Source of the DNA: Xiphydria camelus
Taxonomy: Eukaryota; Arthropoda; Insecta; Hymenoptera; Xiphydriidae
Length of the DNA stretch: 64,000 bases
Reading direction: 5' to 3'
Assembly: GCA_963678675.1 (NCBI GenBank)
Contig: OY783194.1
Location: 30,172,278 to 30,236,277, forward strand
Shown here in pieces: positions 34,730-47,666 of this stretch. The stretch's first letter is position 1; each line of letters starts with the position of its first letter. The notes beneath the pieces are model-generated. The model had not been told where the DNA came from. It was given only the letters and a program-made list of their open reading frames with translations, and did not search any database. Made by a program: the position numbers and the translations under genes.

Positions 34730-35230
34730 AAGGGATTCGTTTTGTCGATTGCATGTAAGTCGAACTGTTTAAATGCGTTTGAAAATGACGAAATTTGGGA
34801 GGCAAAATCCAATTCAGGAACAAAAAAATACCGCGACGAATAAAAAAGAAGAAGAAAAGAATTCATTTTGCCAATCATAAATCGAACCGTTTAAATGTGT
34901 TTCAAAATTACCAAATTTGCGGAGCAAAATCCATTTTGGGAGCGAATAAATAGCGCGATAACAAAAGAAGTTTTAAGGGAAGAAGAAGGGGATTCATTTG
35001 TTTTCAATCATAAGTCGAATTGTTTAAATGCGTTTGAAAATGAACAAATTTGGGATGTGAGATCCAACCTCAGGAGCAAAAATATAACGCGATGAATAAA
35101 GAAGAAGAAAATTCATTTTGTCTATCACAAGTCGAGCTGTTTAAATGCGTTTAAAAACGACCAAATCCGCGGAGCAAAGTCTAACTCGAAAGCAAAAAAC
35201 AACGCGATGACTCAAAGAAAAAAAGAAGAA
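34730..35230 (+). repeat. Minisatellite: four units of about 117-133 bp
   Basis: The landmark GTCGAACTGTTTAAATGCG at 34759 recurs in variant form at 34881, 35014 and 35131, giving periods of 122, 133 and 117. Each unit contains the landmark, a CAAATTTGGG-like word, a GCAAAATCCAA-like word, a RCGCGATRA word, a GAAGAAG run and ATTCATTTTG. The periods are not multiples of three and the frames are broken, so it is not a protein repeat. Units differ by 10 to 25 percent by eye. Confidence 0.8.
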
Positions 35231-35234
35231 GAGT

Positions 35235-36095
35235 AACAAAGCTCTACGTTCGGCATTTCGAGACGGAAGAGCCGGGGGACGGGGGAGTGCGCGCGGCGTA
35301 TGTACACTCGAGAAGCATCCCTCCTCCTCTCCGCGCCGACTATATTGCGCAGCTCCGGGGCTTTCGACGAGGCCCCGTCGCGAATCCCTCCGAACCGAGC
35401 GCGCTCGGCTATTACGAACAATAGGCTCCCCGCGTAACGATTACGATTATGAATACGAACGGGGGGTGGCCCGCCGTTGCGCGTTTCGCCCTTAATCGTT
35501 AATTACAAGCGGGATGCGCGAGCTGCGCGAAAACGGAGAGAAATTCCTCCGCGAGTCCTCTCGCTCCTCGAGAGTCCCGGCGATGTGGAACCGCGTCGAT
35601 GTTTCAGGCCGCGAGGAGCGTCCCTCACCCGGTACGGGGTTGTTTCGTGATTTAGCCGAGAGCCGACCCCTGACGACTGCAGCGCGTTCGCGACGAATAT
35701 TTTCATACAAATGTTTGGCGGAAATGACGGGAGGGGACTCGAGTCCAACTATAACCCGCAGGGCTCAGATGCTCGGGCATTTTTTCCGTCCTCATTACAA
35801 GAAAGGGGAGGACCCGATGGCTGCCCCGGCGGAACGGTAATTGTTTTTAATCACTCGGGGGGCAAGAGAAGGGGGAAAGCGATTTAGCTCAGCGCTCTCC
35901 GACTCTCGTGCGGGGTGGGAGGAGTCGCGGTTAACCGCCGGAAACCCTTTTCACACGTTTACACTTCTTTACCGCGCAGGACCAAATAATCACGACTTCT
36001 CCCGGTGTGGATTCTGATTTTTCTCTCCGAACTTCGAGTGTTGTATTCAGTTTTATAACACGTTTGGATTTTTTTTTTCCAAATGTAAGTACCTA
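35235..36095. other. CpG-rich unique sequence, no gene seen
   Basis: Overlapping frames at 35492-35840 on both strands without a domain. No dispersed repeat. Confidence 0.4.
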
Positions 36096-36356
36096 TACTG
36101 AGAAAAATGTACCTATAGGTCGCGCAGTAATAAGGTTATAGCTGTGATGGTTGTGCTTTAAGGCTAAATGAGGTCAACACGACGACACAGGTAATACAGC
36201 AATACCAAATAGCAACGAGAGCAATACGTATCTATTGTTAAAATAACTATACGTAATGCTGAAATAGAAATACGTATTGCCAAGATTAACTAGAACTTAT
36301 TCTTATATTAATATACTATCAGCATTTCCGCGCAACTTATACAATTTCTCTCAGTG
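36096..36356. mobile_element. MITE, family N (TA flanks)
   Basis: Starts TACTGAGAAAAATGTACC and ends ACAATTTCTCTCAGTG, with TA at 36094-36095 and 36357-36358. Inner inverted words include GTCGCGCAG on the left and GCGCAAC on the right, and AATACGTATC with its complement nearer the centre. It is 261 bp and the single copy here. Confidence 0.8.
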
Positions 36357-36358
36357 TA

Positions 36359-37392
36359 GCTTAAAACTTTTCAGTCCTTTATTTCAAAATAATCGATTTC
36401 CCATGATACACAAATGAAATGATAACAAAATCGCGAAGAGACGAGCATCGAACACCACTTGCGAGCAAACTTCGCTCCTCGTCGTATCGTTCGCCGCAAC
36501 CGCGCGGTTGTCCGCTTCGATTACTCGGACCAGACTTCGATACGAGCGCGCGTCTCGCTCCCGTGCAATTCGCAGCCCCGTTAATTAATTTCATCCGCAG
36601 CCCCGTCGTCGCAGCGCGCCCGAGAGAAGTCCGTGTTAATATCCGCGCCGTCCTGAGTCGGGTACTTTAGCGGAAGCTCACCGCTGAGCCGGGGCGGAGG
36701 ACGGGGCGATACGTTCGAGCATCCCGAAGTCGGTTTGGCGAACGACTCGCGCGCGTCCGTGTGCGCTCCGAAGTTCGCGTGTGTATCACGGGCGGGCGGG
36801 CGGGATTGGCAAGGTGGTAATACACGGTGGCGAAACTGACAAACAAGCCTCGTAACGGGTTTTACGCGCGAGGCAATTATCGGGAGTTGTCAGCCAGTCG
36901 CTTTAACGCCTCCGTTTATGTGCGTATAAACGCGAACGGGAGTCGAAGCGGGATGTCTAATGAAACGCGGAGAGAGCACGTCGCCGGCAGACTCCGCCGC
37001 GCGGCTGTAGGTAGTGCGGAGGGCTTTGTCGAAGCCACCTCTATATGACCCTTGTAAAGTTGGGATGGTACTGCTACGTCGCAACTATGTACGCCGTTGC
37101 CGAATGCACTTTCGCCGAAGATCGAAATAGTTATCGCGTCGAGTCTCGCGCGATTACCGACCTACCTGGAGGCTACTTCGGACGCTGCGTTCGGCGATTG
37201 CTTTTAATTGGCTCGCTGAAGTTTAGGTACTCGCGGAACGTCGTTATGTGTCGCGAGTTTATAATGAAATATCAATGCGGTATAATTTGCGGCACGTTTT
37301 CAGCAGCGTTTATCGATGTGTGTGCGAAATTTAGAAAAGGAAAATGAAAGTGTACATTGATTTAAAAATTATTTAACACGGCAAAGTAGAGA
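36359..37392. other. CpG-rich unique sequence, no gene seen
   Basis: Open frames of 70 to 100 codons on both strands. The 100-codon frame at 37045-37347 has no recognised domain. No dispersed repeat. Confidence 0.4.
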
Positions 37393-38040
37393 GTGTTTGA
37401 ATCGAAATCTCTGGAATCGATCGGTCGACTGCTGTATTTTGTATGTTTTTTCACGCTGATTACGAAAAGGATGGTTATCAGGTCGATATTTCAAAGAAAA
37501 TATAAGGTATCGGGGTGATTTTGCGTTTAAGAAAATTATTTTTTCACGAAGAATCATCGATGTTTCGATGTTTCTTTGAAATTTCCTCGGTAAATTCGTA
37601 ATTTTCGGAATCAGCTCGAAAATATACACAAGACTGCATGGTCGAGTATCCGATTCCAGAGATTCGATTTTCACGAAGAATTGAAGAAATGTCGAGGCAA
37701 AAATTTATTGATATTTTGGCAAAAATCGAAATCTCTGGAATCGATCGCTCGACCACTCTATCCGATCTATCTTTTCGCGCTGATTATGAAAAGCATGGTT
37801 ATCAGATCGATATCTTAAAGGAAGTATAAGATATCGACGATTTTATGCGTAAGAAATTTATTTTTTCCTGGAAAACCACCGATATCTTGATACTTTCTCA
37901 AGATTTCCTCAATAAATATGTGATTTTTGGAATCGGCGTGAAAAAAAAAAAATACATCGAACCGAACCATCCAGAATTCAATTCCAGAAATTTCGATTTT
38001 GGGAAATGTCTTAACCAAAAATCGAAATCCCTGGAATCGG
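37393..38040. repeat. Foldback array, family I (two units)
   Basis: Unit 1 (about 37395-37675) opens with GAAATCTCTGGAATCGATCGG and closes with the inverted arm ATCCGATTCCAGAGATTCG. Unit 2 (about 37725-38040) opens with the same arm and closes with CCAGAAATTTCGATTTTGG then AAAATCGAAATCCCTGG. Both have the TTTTCGCGCTGATTATG arm and an internal AAGATATCGACGAT-like word. A 142-codon plus frame (37845-38273) and several minus frames cross the units and are spurious. Confidence 0.8.
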
Positions 38041-38044
38041 TCGC

Positions 38045-40507
38045 GCCTCCAAGATCACCCGAAACAACCCTCCCGAGCGAAACACACGGATACACTCTAC
38101 TTAAAGCTACATCCGACCACCGTTTATTTCGTTTACCTCGCTTTCTCACACTCGAAGGCGCGAAGGGCGTGGTGCGCACGTCGGGCGAGCTCACGCGAAG
38201 TGTGGCAGTCGTCGGAGATGACTCAAATTCTAACGCCTCACGCCATCCGGCCGTTAGATCGATCGGCGATTAATAAAGAGCGACTCGCGGAGTCCGTCGG
38301 AGAAAAATCGAGGGAGCGCAGTCCGACGACGACCTAATGGAATATACGAGTGCGCGAGTCGGCATCGCCACCTAATGCACACGCCGAAGGTCTAAAGAAT
38401 ATCTAATTATCCAACACGTGACCCGGCACGTGCGGGAAGCTCCTGGCGCTATTTTCTGATTCATTTATGGATGGGAAGAGAATGGCGAGCCGAGTTCCAC
38501 CCCCCGGCGAGATATTTTGTAAAGTTTACTCGAACGTCTCGCAGTGTGAAACGTATGCTGCTATTAAAGTCGCGCCGCGACGCACGCGTGAAACGGCGTT
38601 GCGGGGCACACGCGCGCGCGTGGATGAGCCGGGAGTCGTCGGTTTCCACTGAGTCACGAGACGACTCGTCATTTCGTGACGCGAATCAGTCTTCGGCGTT
38701 GACTGCGAGGCGAGTGGCGCGAGGAGATGGCGGAAGTGGGTCGATTTCAAAAAGTATGTGGAATTACGAGTTACTTTCACTCTTATACAGACTTGATTGA
38801 TATTCGCCGTTTATCGCTGCGTGTAACACCTGTCGAATTTAAAATGTAAAACCGTTCTACGCCCACACTTTTACTAAACTGGGTTATTTATCGTATGTCT
38901 ATCCTGAACCTGTATGATTAGGGTAATTCGCAGCTTCCACGCACCCGCGTAACGGACACAGGTCTGTCCCAATGATACCTGCGATGTATACGCTTAATAA
39001 TGCAGTTCGCAATGGCGCCGTAAAAATGAATAATAAGCGAGTTGCACGCATCTGTTTCTTATTTATACGAGATACAAACTTGCCCATAATTCCTGTCCGA
39101 TATGAACGATCGAGTATAACTGATACCCGTATATTAATACACTGTCTATTAAAACACAGTTACAGTAAATTATAGTATAAACTATAAAGCCGGTTCTCCC
39201 GCGTATAGTCTTTAAATACAATACAAAATATCTCGAACTTACGCCACGGCTCGTGCCGTTGTTATCGATCGAGGCTATTCATTAAATCTCGATTTTAATT
39301 CAATGTAAACGCTGTTAAACGACACGAGGCCCGATCGAATGCAGCCACTTCAATGTGATATTTAACTGGAAAACAATTTTCTTATTTTTAAATTCAATTT
39401 GTAATCTGTATGCCTAACAGAAAAGGTTCGAAAAAATAATTGCTCGCTGAGTTATAAGCGCGTTTCTCTCTGCTGAATTGTGACGTCATCGAAGAGCCGC
39501 GTGAGAGATACATTTATACCAAGCAACGAGTGCAAGAGAGATAGATTTACTGAAAGATGACGTGTGCTGTATTTTTAAACATCGCTTCCCGGCTCTGATG
39601 AGACCGAAAATGAAAAATGAAAAAATACGGGGTAGATAATTATGTTCAAATTTTTCGAATCATAAAAAAAAAGCAGTCAATTATCCTATTACGAGTACGT
39701 CGAACCCGATAGACCGATTGACGCGCCGAGAAAAACGGCGTAGGAAATAGTTAGACTCGAAATTTTTTTTTCACATAAGAGTCGCTAAACGGGGTCAATT
39801 GGTCGCTCGTAGATTCGCCTCCCGGTGCACTCGAACGGTCGGATAAGGTCGAAGGATCTTTGTCGGGGCGAAATAAGGATACGAAGGCTCGTTACGCACT
39901 CCACGTCGCTTCATCCCCTACCGCGGCTCATGGGGGATGAGGTTTCGAGTGTTTCCCAGGCCCGTCAAAACTCGGGCCGACCCTCAAAAATCATTCCTTC
40001 CCAATCAGGTACACTCGCGTGACAACTATTACCCCCTTGCACCGCGACTCCATTACCTTTAATATTTACTATTGCATCCCTCGAGTGCACTCGAATCCGT
40101 GTATCCGTGCACGCTCGAACGCCGTCGCTCGTCAATATGCTTCGATCGCGTCGAGGGGGTGCTAAGAGCGGTGTATTTCGGCTTGGTCGACGTTGGGGCG
40201 TGGAAGGGTGGTCGCGGCGCTAAGTGGGGGTCGCAACCCCCCCTGCGAATTGAAAGTAGAGTTAATTGATCGGAAGTCTTGAGGCTGCACGTGTCATTTT
40301 TGTATCGCGCAGAACGGCCAAACGTGTTTTGTGTGTGTGTGTGTGTGTGTGTGTGAAAATGTCGGCGTGCATCTCGTGAGTGCGACGCTCGCTGCAGAGT
40401 GACTTTTGAATGTGTAGCGAATGTTTTTCGTTGTCGTCCGATCGGAATAATATTTGATGTCCCGCTGTGACGCGGGACGTAATACGCATATGTACCTACA
40501 ACATATG
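38045..40507. other. Unique sequence, no gene seen
   Basis: CpG-rich to about 38760, AT-richer at 38800-39700, then CpG-rich. A TGACGTCA palindrome lies at 39481-39488. No dispersed repeat. Frames of 60 to 112 codons are uninformative. Confidence 0.4.
40331..40355 (+). repeat. (GT)12 microsatellite
   Basis: Uninterrupted GT run. Confidence 0.95.
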
Positions 40508-40849
40508 CACTGAGAAAAAAATTGGTCGAATCGATTTAGCTGATTTGAATTATTTCAAGCAACGAAATATTTTCTTCATCAACATAATTTCATTCGCGAC
40601 TAATAATATATTTAATTGCTACAACTTTACACATTTATTCCGTCATGTATGATTATTTGTGTGCAGTTGGATCAATTAAATATTTTTTTAATAGTATGAT
40701 TAATATTTACTCACATTGATTACACTCACATTCGCTGCGAATAAACGAATTGAATTAAACACAACTTTTTTTAACTCAAATGAATGTATCACATTGTTTC
40801 GACTAATATAAACCAACTAAATCTTTCAACTAAATTCTTTTTCTCAGTA
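40508..40849. mobile_element. MITE, family O
   Basis: Starts CACTGAGAAAAAAATTGGTC and ends AATTCTTTTTCTCAGTA. It matches 50831-51208 in order and orientation (TTGAATTATTTCAAGCAA, ATATTTTCTTCAT, CTACAACTTTACA, TCAAATGAATRTATCA). Flanks are TG on the left and TA on the right. Only six bases separate it from the next element end at 40856. Confidence 0.8.
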
Positions 40850-41389
40850 TATCTTCACGGAGAGAAATCGTCAGTACTATTTGCCTGAAATTCGGGGAAA
40901 AAATACCCAACTAGTACGGTAATCGTGTTGCATTTGGTCAGTAAGGTAAAAAATATCATGCATTCAAAGAGTTTTTCATGTTCTCGAAAGTAAAATGTGA
41001 CCTCTGTATCAAATAAAAAATGTGGTTGGAATAGATGAAAATTATGGCTGAGATAGATTGAAAGTGTCAAACAATGAGAGAGATTTTACTGTTTTCGGGG
41101 TAGAAACTGCTGCACCGGTACGGTAAAATATACTAACCTGTACTGAAATTATTACTAACCTCAAGGATTACTTTTTTCCCACCAATTAGAATATAAATTT
41201 ACCGTTCAATATGTGAGACTTTTTATTTTACGTTCTTATATTTTTTATTTATCCGTGAGCAAATTTTCTTCACCTTATTAAGTGAAAATTAATCATTAAA
41301 TTAAAATTGTATGGAAATTTTCATAAATTTTGTTCTAATTACTTGTTTAATATCGGGAATTGAATTCTTTTCCTGACATCTGAGCTAAG

Positions 41390-42760
41390 TGCATTTATTT
41401 GTGACCGTTGCTATCGAGCGTCGGGTCGTTCCGCGTCTCTCGTACCAGTGCAGTGCCGAAAAGTTCGCATCACGGAGAAAGTCGCGGCATCGGGGTACGT
41501 ACCCGCGCTTGCCTGTGCCAGAAATAGCAGTTTATTGCGGCCAGGTAGTAAATGATCGCTGCAAACGACGAGTATTTCTAACTTCCTTGCTACGCATTCA
41601 TTACTAATGAAAATTCGACAGATTTTGTAGGAAATATTTCCCGAAAGAACAGTTTATTGATGAATGCTACTCATTGTGAGTTACAACGTGATGAATGTGA
41701 CTGCGACTTGACTTCGGCTCTTCGCCGAAGTAGCTCTTGCGATGGTCGAAGGAGAGAATGACCACCGAGCTGCCCAAGCCGTCCTTACGCCCGGCTCGTC
41801 CCTTATTCCGAGCCGATCACCGTGCGTTCTCAGGTAGCGTCGGTGTCCTGTTAGTCGGACGATCGGTATGGTCGTCCATGCGTTATCGAGGATGTTCCGT
41901 TAACGGCCCGCAGACCCTAGGTTTTCTCCGTCAAATCGTTCCTCACACTTTTCTGCTCAGAAGAACAAATGACATACAAAATTAAATAGATTTAAATTTT
42001 TCAATGAAAATCTTATCTGCTGAGACTCTATGTATTGTAAGCTATATTCGACGCGGTAGACTCGACGCGGCTGCACGATAAGTCCTGAAGCAATCCTCGA
42101 TGAGACTCGGATCACGATCCGATATGCACGCTGGTTGTCGGTCGAATGGCTTCCTTCGATTGCCTAGAGGAGCAGAGGACCCCCTTACTCCTTCATCCTG
42201 GGCCTGCATTGGAAAGCCCCGTTGCCTTGACGTCATTATGGGGGAAACTGCCCGCTTCCACCTTGCTTCGTGAATCACCCTTGCTTGACGCGTCCACTCC
42301 AAACGGTGCCTTGAAATTTCAGTATAGAATTTTTTTGCATGAATTTCCCCTCATTTTCTTCTAGTCTTCTCTTCTTATTTATAACGAAAAAGAAATCACC
42401 AGAATTTCCCATCAAATACTCCTGGTAATGGACAAAAATGGTGAGACTTCTCCGTATATCAGGCAAAAAATATGATTAAAAAATCTACTAACATTTTCCC
42501 ATAAATCTTCTGAATAAAATCACTTACCTCAAAAGCCGCTTTCACCAGATAGTAATTCATCTTTTTAAATAATTGTTTTTTTTTTATAAATGTATTAGTT
42601 TAAGCACTTTATTTTTTCTGGAACAACTCGCACCGGTTCTAATGGCCACAACTCACAACGTGCGCCGACTTCTGACGATCGGCCGAAAACGGCCGAACTG
42701 ACGCGAACTGACGCGAACTGACGCTCACGTGATCGCCTTTATAGATGTCATTGGTAGAAT
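41390..42760 (-). mobile_element. Possible decayed LTR-type insert, minus strand
   Basis: On the minus strand, TATAAA (42743 down to 42738) is followed after 24 to 34 bases by three tandem TCAGTTCGCG-type words, which include the insect initiator TCAGT (42725 down to 42697). About 105 bases further on is AATAAA (42613 down to 42608). A TATA box, an initiator and a polyadenylation signal about 100 bases apart resemble the U3-R layout of an insect LTR. A second minus AATAAA lies at 41658-41653. I see no primer-binding site, paired LTR or reverse transcriptase, so this is tentative. Confidence 0.3.
42697..42725 (-). repeat. 10-bp tandem triplet (AACTGACGCG)
   Basis: Three consecutive copies of AACTGACGCG, the last reading AACTGACGCT. 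On the minus strand each contains TCAGTT. It overlaps the putative initiator region described for 41390-42760. Confidence 0.85.
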
Positions 42761-43117
42761 CTATCTATCCGGATAGGTAAAAATTCCGTTACTCTAGGGT
42801 AATTGTGCAGTAACGTAATGATAAAAATTAAGGCGCACAACTTGTTACAATTTAAGGGCCGAATGATAATTTTTGCTGCTATTATACGATAACATTTATT
42901 AACGGAGGGATACTTTCTATATTGTGCAGGCATAAAAATTCCTGTTCGGGTAAAATTGTAGAGGTGGAACGGTAAAAATTCTGGAACGTTCGTCAAAATA
43001 TATCGGTTGATTGTTAATTCCTGACCAGCGTCTCTACAAAATTAACCGTAAAACACCGAATGCTACACGCTTACCCTACTATTTAGGTAATTTTTACCGA
43101 AAATTTCTCTCCGTGTT

Positions 43118-43842
43118 GGTCTATTTTTCCCCGTCATCTTGAAAGACTTACAAGGAGTAATCATTGGATCGTTATTCGATTAACGAATCGTAATTCGGTA
43201 GACTACTTCATTTCTATCAGCATCTCGCTAATGGATACGCGACATATTTTTGATTAGACGTCGATGGAATATATAACGACACGAAATAAATGGACAAACC
43301 CGTCGCGAAGTGACGTTAAACGTAACTCGATTGCGGGAGGCAACCCTTGGCGGAATATTCGTATCCGTAATCAACTCTCCATTCTATACGGCCGCGCACT
43401 GCGCAGAACCCCTCCCGTTTTGTAATTGCCGGTATTTATAAGCAATACCGGCTCGACGGCGCGACTACCCGACCACAGCGGCCATGGGGTTTCTCTAAGC
43501 GTAATATGGTAATACAGGCAATGGCCCATATTGACATGAACGATGCCTGCCATTAGCGGCTCCTGTCTAGATGACTGTTTTTAATTTCCTCGCGAAGTGA
43601 ATTCGCCCGACTCCGCGCTCTACGGGGGTGGATATTGCACGAATTACTCATAATCACTTTTCTCTCCGGATATCGCTCCGTCGGCCGCGCGAGTACAGTT
43701 ATATATAAGGACGATGTATCGCTTAATTCTTTTTGTCATTCGCTCCGCATCGACAAAACGAGCGGGTCATTTCCCTCTTAAGTTTTAAATGCACTCGATC
43801 CGTTGATTCGTGTAGATACTTACGTATTTTGGTTTCCAACTG
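43118..43842. other. Unique sequence, no gene seen
   Basis: Mixed composition with no open frame over 60 codons and no shared repeat. Confidence 0.5.
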
Positions 43843-44209
43843 CGCAGAGAAAAGTGGAGCTCAAATTATGAGAAATTATATTTGAATATTTCAGTTTAAA
43901 ACATTAGTGAGGAGTAGAGCTGAAAGAAATTGGTAATTTATTATTTTTAATTGATCAATTTATAAAGCGTTTAGTGACACTCATTATATCAGTACATATT
44001 GAGAAATTACGATTTCACAATGTTACTATCTTAAATACTGTAGTACATTTTTAACTATTTGCATATTGAAATTTACTTTATTTCAATTCTTCCTATTTGT
44101 ATAGTAATATATAATACATTACGCGATGAGTATTTGTTAAGTAAGACTTTGAATGTTTGACCACAGCAGTGTAATTTTTACTCGGAACTGAGCCTCGTTT
44201 TTCTCCGTG
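43843..44209. mobile_element. MITE, family Q (TG flanks)
   Basis: Left end CGCAGAGAAAAGTGGAGCTC and right end GAGCCTCGTTTTTCTCCGTG are imperfect inverted repeats. TG flanks both ends (about 43841-43842 and 44210-44211). The interior is AT-rich and non-coding. It is 367 bp and the single copy here. Confidence 0.65.
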
Positions 44210-44211
44210 TG

Positions 44212-47200
44212 GAAGAACAATTAGAGTTTCCGTTCTTGTTAAAAATTCATGAGAGTGAATTCGGGGTTCCACTAAGAATTGAATTATGTGTCTGTAGTTG
44301 GTAGATATTACGATATTTTAAATTACAATACGTCAGTGTGTAAAAAATCAGATTATTGATAAATAAGAACACTTCCCTTCTTTTTTTCGAGGTAAATCTC
44401 ATTACTAAGTTATCCCATCTCTTAATTACACCCATACGATTCGCGTTCTAAATTAATAAAAAAAACCTTCTGTTTACAGGTCGCCCAAAACCACGCAACA
44501 CGCCCGATGCTCCCCGCTCGCGCAGGAGCCGAGTTATCCACGCGCGACAACCCGGAGCGATTGAGTCGCCGCGGAGAGCCGATCCTATCGACTCGCATTT
44601 ACAAACGACAGGTAATTCGACGATCCTTATCGCTCGCGCACGGGGGTGACGTTTTATTGACTCTTTCGAAACGCAACCGCGGAGAGATAACCTACCCCCG
44701 CCTCTCCCCACCCGAGAACCCGCGCCCAACGAAAAGTCATTTCTCCAGATGGTATCGCGCGGGCGCGACGCGCGTATAAATTTACGCGCACCTAACCGTC
44801 CGGCTAATGTCGAGCGACGTGGAATGAATAGGCGTTTGATGCACGGCGTCGCCGCGAGCCACCTGGAGCCACCACCGCGCCGCGCCGCGCCACTCGTGTG
44901 TCAAGTGACCATTAAGCCCCCTTAAAATTACCGAAACGATTCCGATCTCGCGGATAAAAATTAAATCACTATTACGCCCGCTTGCGTACACACCGCGTGC
45001 ACGCGCTGGCCTCAGATCCCATCGTGTGAGACGCGCACAGGTGTCGCCCGTCGCGGTCGACACGCTTGCGCAATAATGCAGCTCGCATCGATGCGGGGCT
45101 GCTATCCGATCACCGATCTGTCGCGCCGCTGTCGTGTGTTTTCGTTTTCGGAACTCGCAGTCCGGTTGTCAGACCGCGTCGAGGGCCTCGTAGAATTTGC
45201 GCTCGGAATCCGAGAGTGGGGGTACGGGAAGCGAGCGACGGCGAAAAAGGCCGAGTACTTTGGATAGGAGGGCGGCGAGAGCCCGTGAAAGAAGTCAGAT
45301 CGCTTTGAGAGGATCGTTTGTCGTTCGTCTCGCGGAGAAAGGAGCCGAAGCGGGGGCGCGTTCGTTCGCGCGAAGGAGGCTCCGTCGGTCTAACGAGCCC
45401 GAACGAGACGAAAAGCGACGGAAGTCAGAGGCGAAAAGAAGAAACGAATGGACGAACGTTGGTTCCTCGACACTCGTAAATTAGAAGCGGGAGAGAGAGC
45501 GCGTCTGCCTCATGGCACCCGCGTACAACGCGCGTAACCCGGAGTTTCTACGTTTTAATGTACTTGTTAATAGGTCCTCTTAATCCCCGGGGACGTCGCT
45601 CGTGGATTACGGAAGATGTATGTTGATGGAATCTTACGGTTTATAGTAGTTATTCTCCGCAGGCGAAATGCCATTTGTATTAGCAGAGGGCAACCGAGTT
45701 ATTACAGGAATGTAATTAATTTTGTCTCTCGCGGCTCCGACAGACTCTGGGCGACCACCCCTCATTACGACACCCCCGATGGCGCATCCTCCCCCTCCTC
45801 TTTCGCTCCTCTCCGCCCTACGCCCCGGAAATTTTTTGCTGACGGCCTAACGATTTAATGCGCGCGTAATTCCCTTTAGTCGGAAAATCGCGAAATGGCT
45901 AATCTGGGGGTTGAGTAATTAGACTCTGATTGTGAGAGCGGAGACACCGTTAGTCCCCGGTGGGATGCGGCTTTCCGACGGTTCTTTCGCTTCGCGCTGC
46001 ATCGGCTTGTTGCACTTTCGGTGCGTATTTAGCGACGATGAACCGAATTGCTGACAATGAGATCATCCACGGGTGCTTCGACTTCGTTTCCTTTTTTTCT
46101 GCGAGTCGATCGCGATTATCTCGTTATTCGGAAACTTTCGGCTGGAGCCTCCGCGGTACTTCTTTGAAGAGTATATATCATCGAAGTCATCGAATAATCG
46201 CAATCAGTGTAAATGGACGGAAAATAAACTCGGACCGCTCGAAACTTCAAACAGTTTTACTCGCCACCCTCCGTCATCGTCGAAGGAAAATTCCTCGTGG
46301 CTCTCCCCCTGAAAGATTTCATCACAAAACGCTCCTCAAAACGAATTTGCGTCTCCCGCCTCGTCTTTTCCAGCCGCTGATATATGTCCCCCGCCGCGCA
46401 CGGATAAATACCCGCCCTCTCTCTTGAGTCTTACACGACGATCCTTACGGCGCAGCCGTGTGTACCCCCGCTCTCAAGGACATTTGTTTCCTCTCTCGTC
46501 CGCGGAGACATTAACGGAACGCTAATTCCCGTATAACTTTCGGAGGACTGTTTGTTGTGTCCCATGCATCTCTTTAACTGCCGTTCCTCCCGCGCGCCTG
46601 TCCCTCTTCTTCTCGCTTCCCTCCCACCTCCCCCTATCTATTTCTCGGCGTCGAAAGCTCGCGCCGGAAATAAACCGCGCGGCGGATAAAGGATACGTCG
46701 AGCCCATCGAGGAGACAGGGACGATTATTTTTATCGTCGTTTCGAATCGCGCGTCCGTCGGCCTCGAGCTCGCTCGGGGATCGCTACCGACCCCCCGCGA
46801 CCCCCGTAAGTTCGTCGACTCGTGCGTCCGACGACGATAAAAATTAAAAATTCACTCGCCGACGGAGGTTACGTCCCGATGGCACGGGACCCGGGACGCG
46901 CGGTTTTTACGCTGTACGATAATGGCGGAGCCCGCGTCGGTACGTTATCTGGTGCATTTATCGCCCGATGTCGGCCGCGCCTGCTTTGTTTCCTCGTACG
47001 AGGTTTGTCGTATCCGCCTCGGAGCTTTTCGTAATTCGTGCTTAAAGCTATCGCCGCGTAACGCGCGCATAACGAGAAGGGAATAATCGTCGTTCGGTCG
47101 ACGATAATGACGGGTTTCAGGCATTGCATCGCGCGTGGCGATGGCTGAAGATTCGAACGCGTGTCGTTTTTCCCCGCGGTTTTATCGGCCCTTTACACCG

Positions 47201-47666
47201 GTATTTATATCGTGAAAGGATACGCGCGTGGCGCCTTCACGGTACGTGGAAATTAGCGGGGATGACTGGGCGTGTTTACGAGGCGTTTTGTACCGGTTAC
47301 GTGTTGTAGCTTCCGTTTCAAGCGACTTTTTTTTATCGAGAGAAATGACTCGAACGTTCGGTCGATTTTTTGAAATATTTCTGGAGATTTTCTTTCGTTC
47401 TTTCTCGATTTTCCTTTGAATGATTTTATTCCGAAATAGTTTCTGTGACGTAAAAAATATATGTGTATTTTAAAATGAAGAAGCCTAATTTAACTAAGCA
47501 ACGGAAAACGGAAATTAAGACTAGGCTTAGAAAAACAAAAGAGGAAAAGGTAGAGGTAAAGAGAAGACAGGACTTAGAATGAAATCGGAAATTATGTAAT
47601 ACTGGGTTTAGAAATGAAGATGATAATGACGGGAAGAGAAAAATTAGAAGTGAAAGGAAGACAGAG
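44212..47666. other. Long CpG-rich block, repeat-poor
   Basis: Over 3 kb with no dispersed family. Open frames up to 155 codons (45960-46427) overlap others and show no domain. AT-rich at 44212-44470 and again at 47320-47666, where the sequence becomes strongly purine-rich toward the GAA run. Confidence 0.4.

Larger units (their letters stand above)
40856..43115. mobile_element. 2.26-kb inverted-repeat element, family P (TT flanks)
   Basis: The left end CACGGAGAGAAATCGTCAGT is matched by the right end GGTAATTTTTACCGAAAATTTCTCTCCGTG, with similarity continuing for about 36 bp with one indel. TT precedes and follows the pair (40854-40855 and 43116-43117). AT-rich arms (40856-41380 and 42770-43115) enclose CpG-rich DNA (41390-42760), described separately as a probable insert. 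Alternatively these are two decayed elements. No transposase is visible. Confidence 0.45.

Noticed and set aside
34895..35095. Tandem repeat at 34.7-35.2 kb as a repetitive protein
   Set aside because: Unit lengths of 122, 133 and 117 are not multiples of three and the frames are interrupted.
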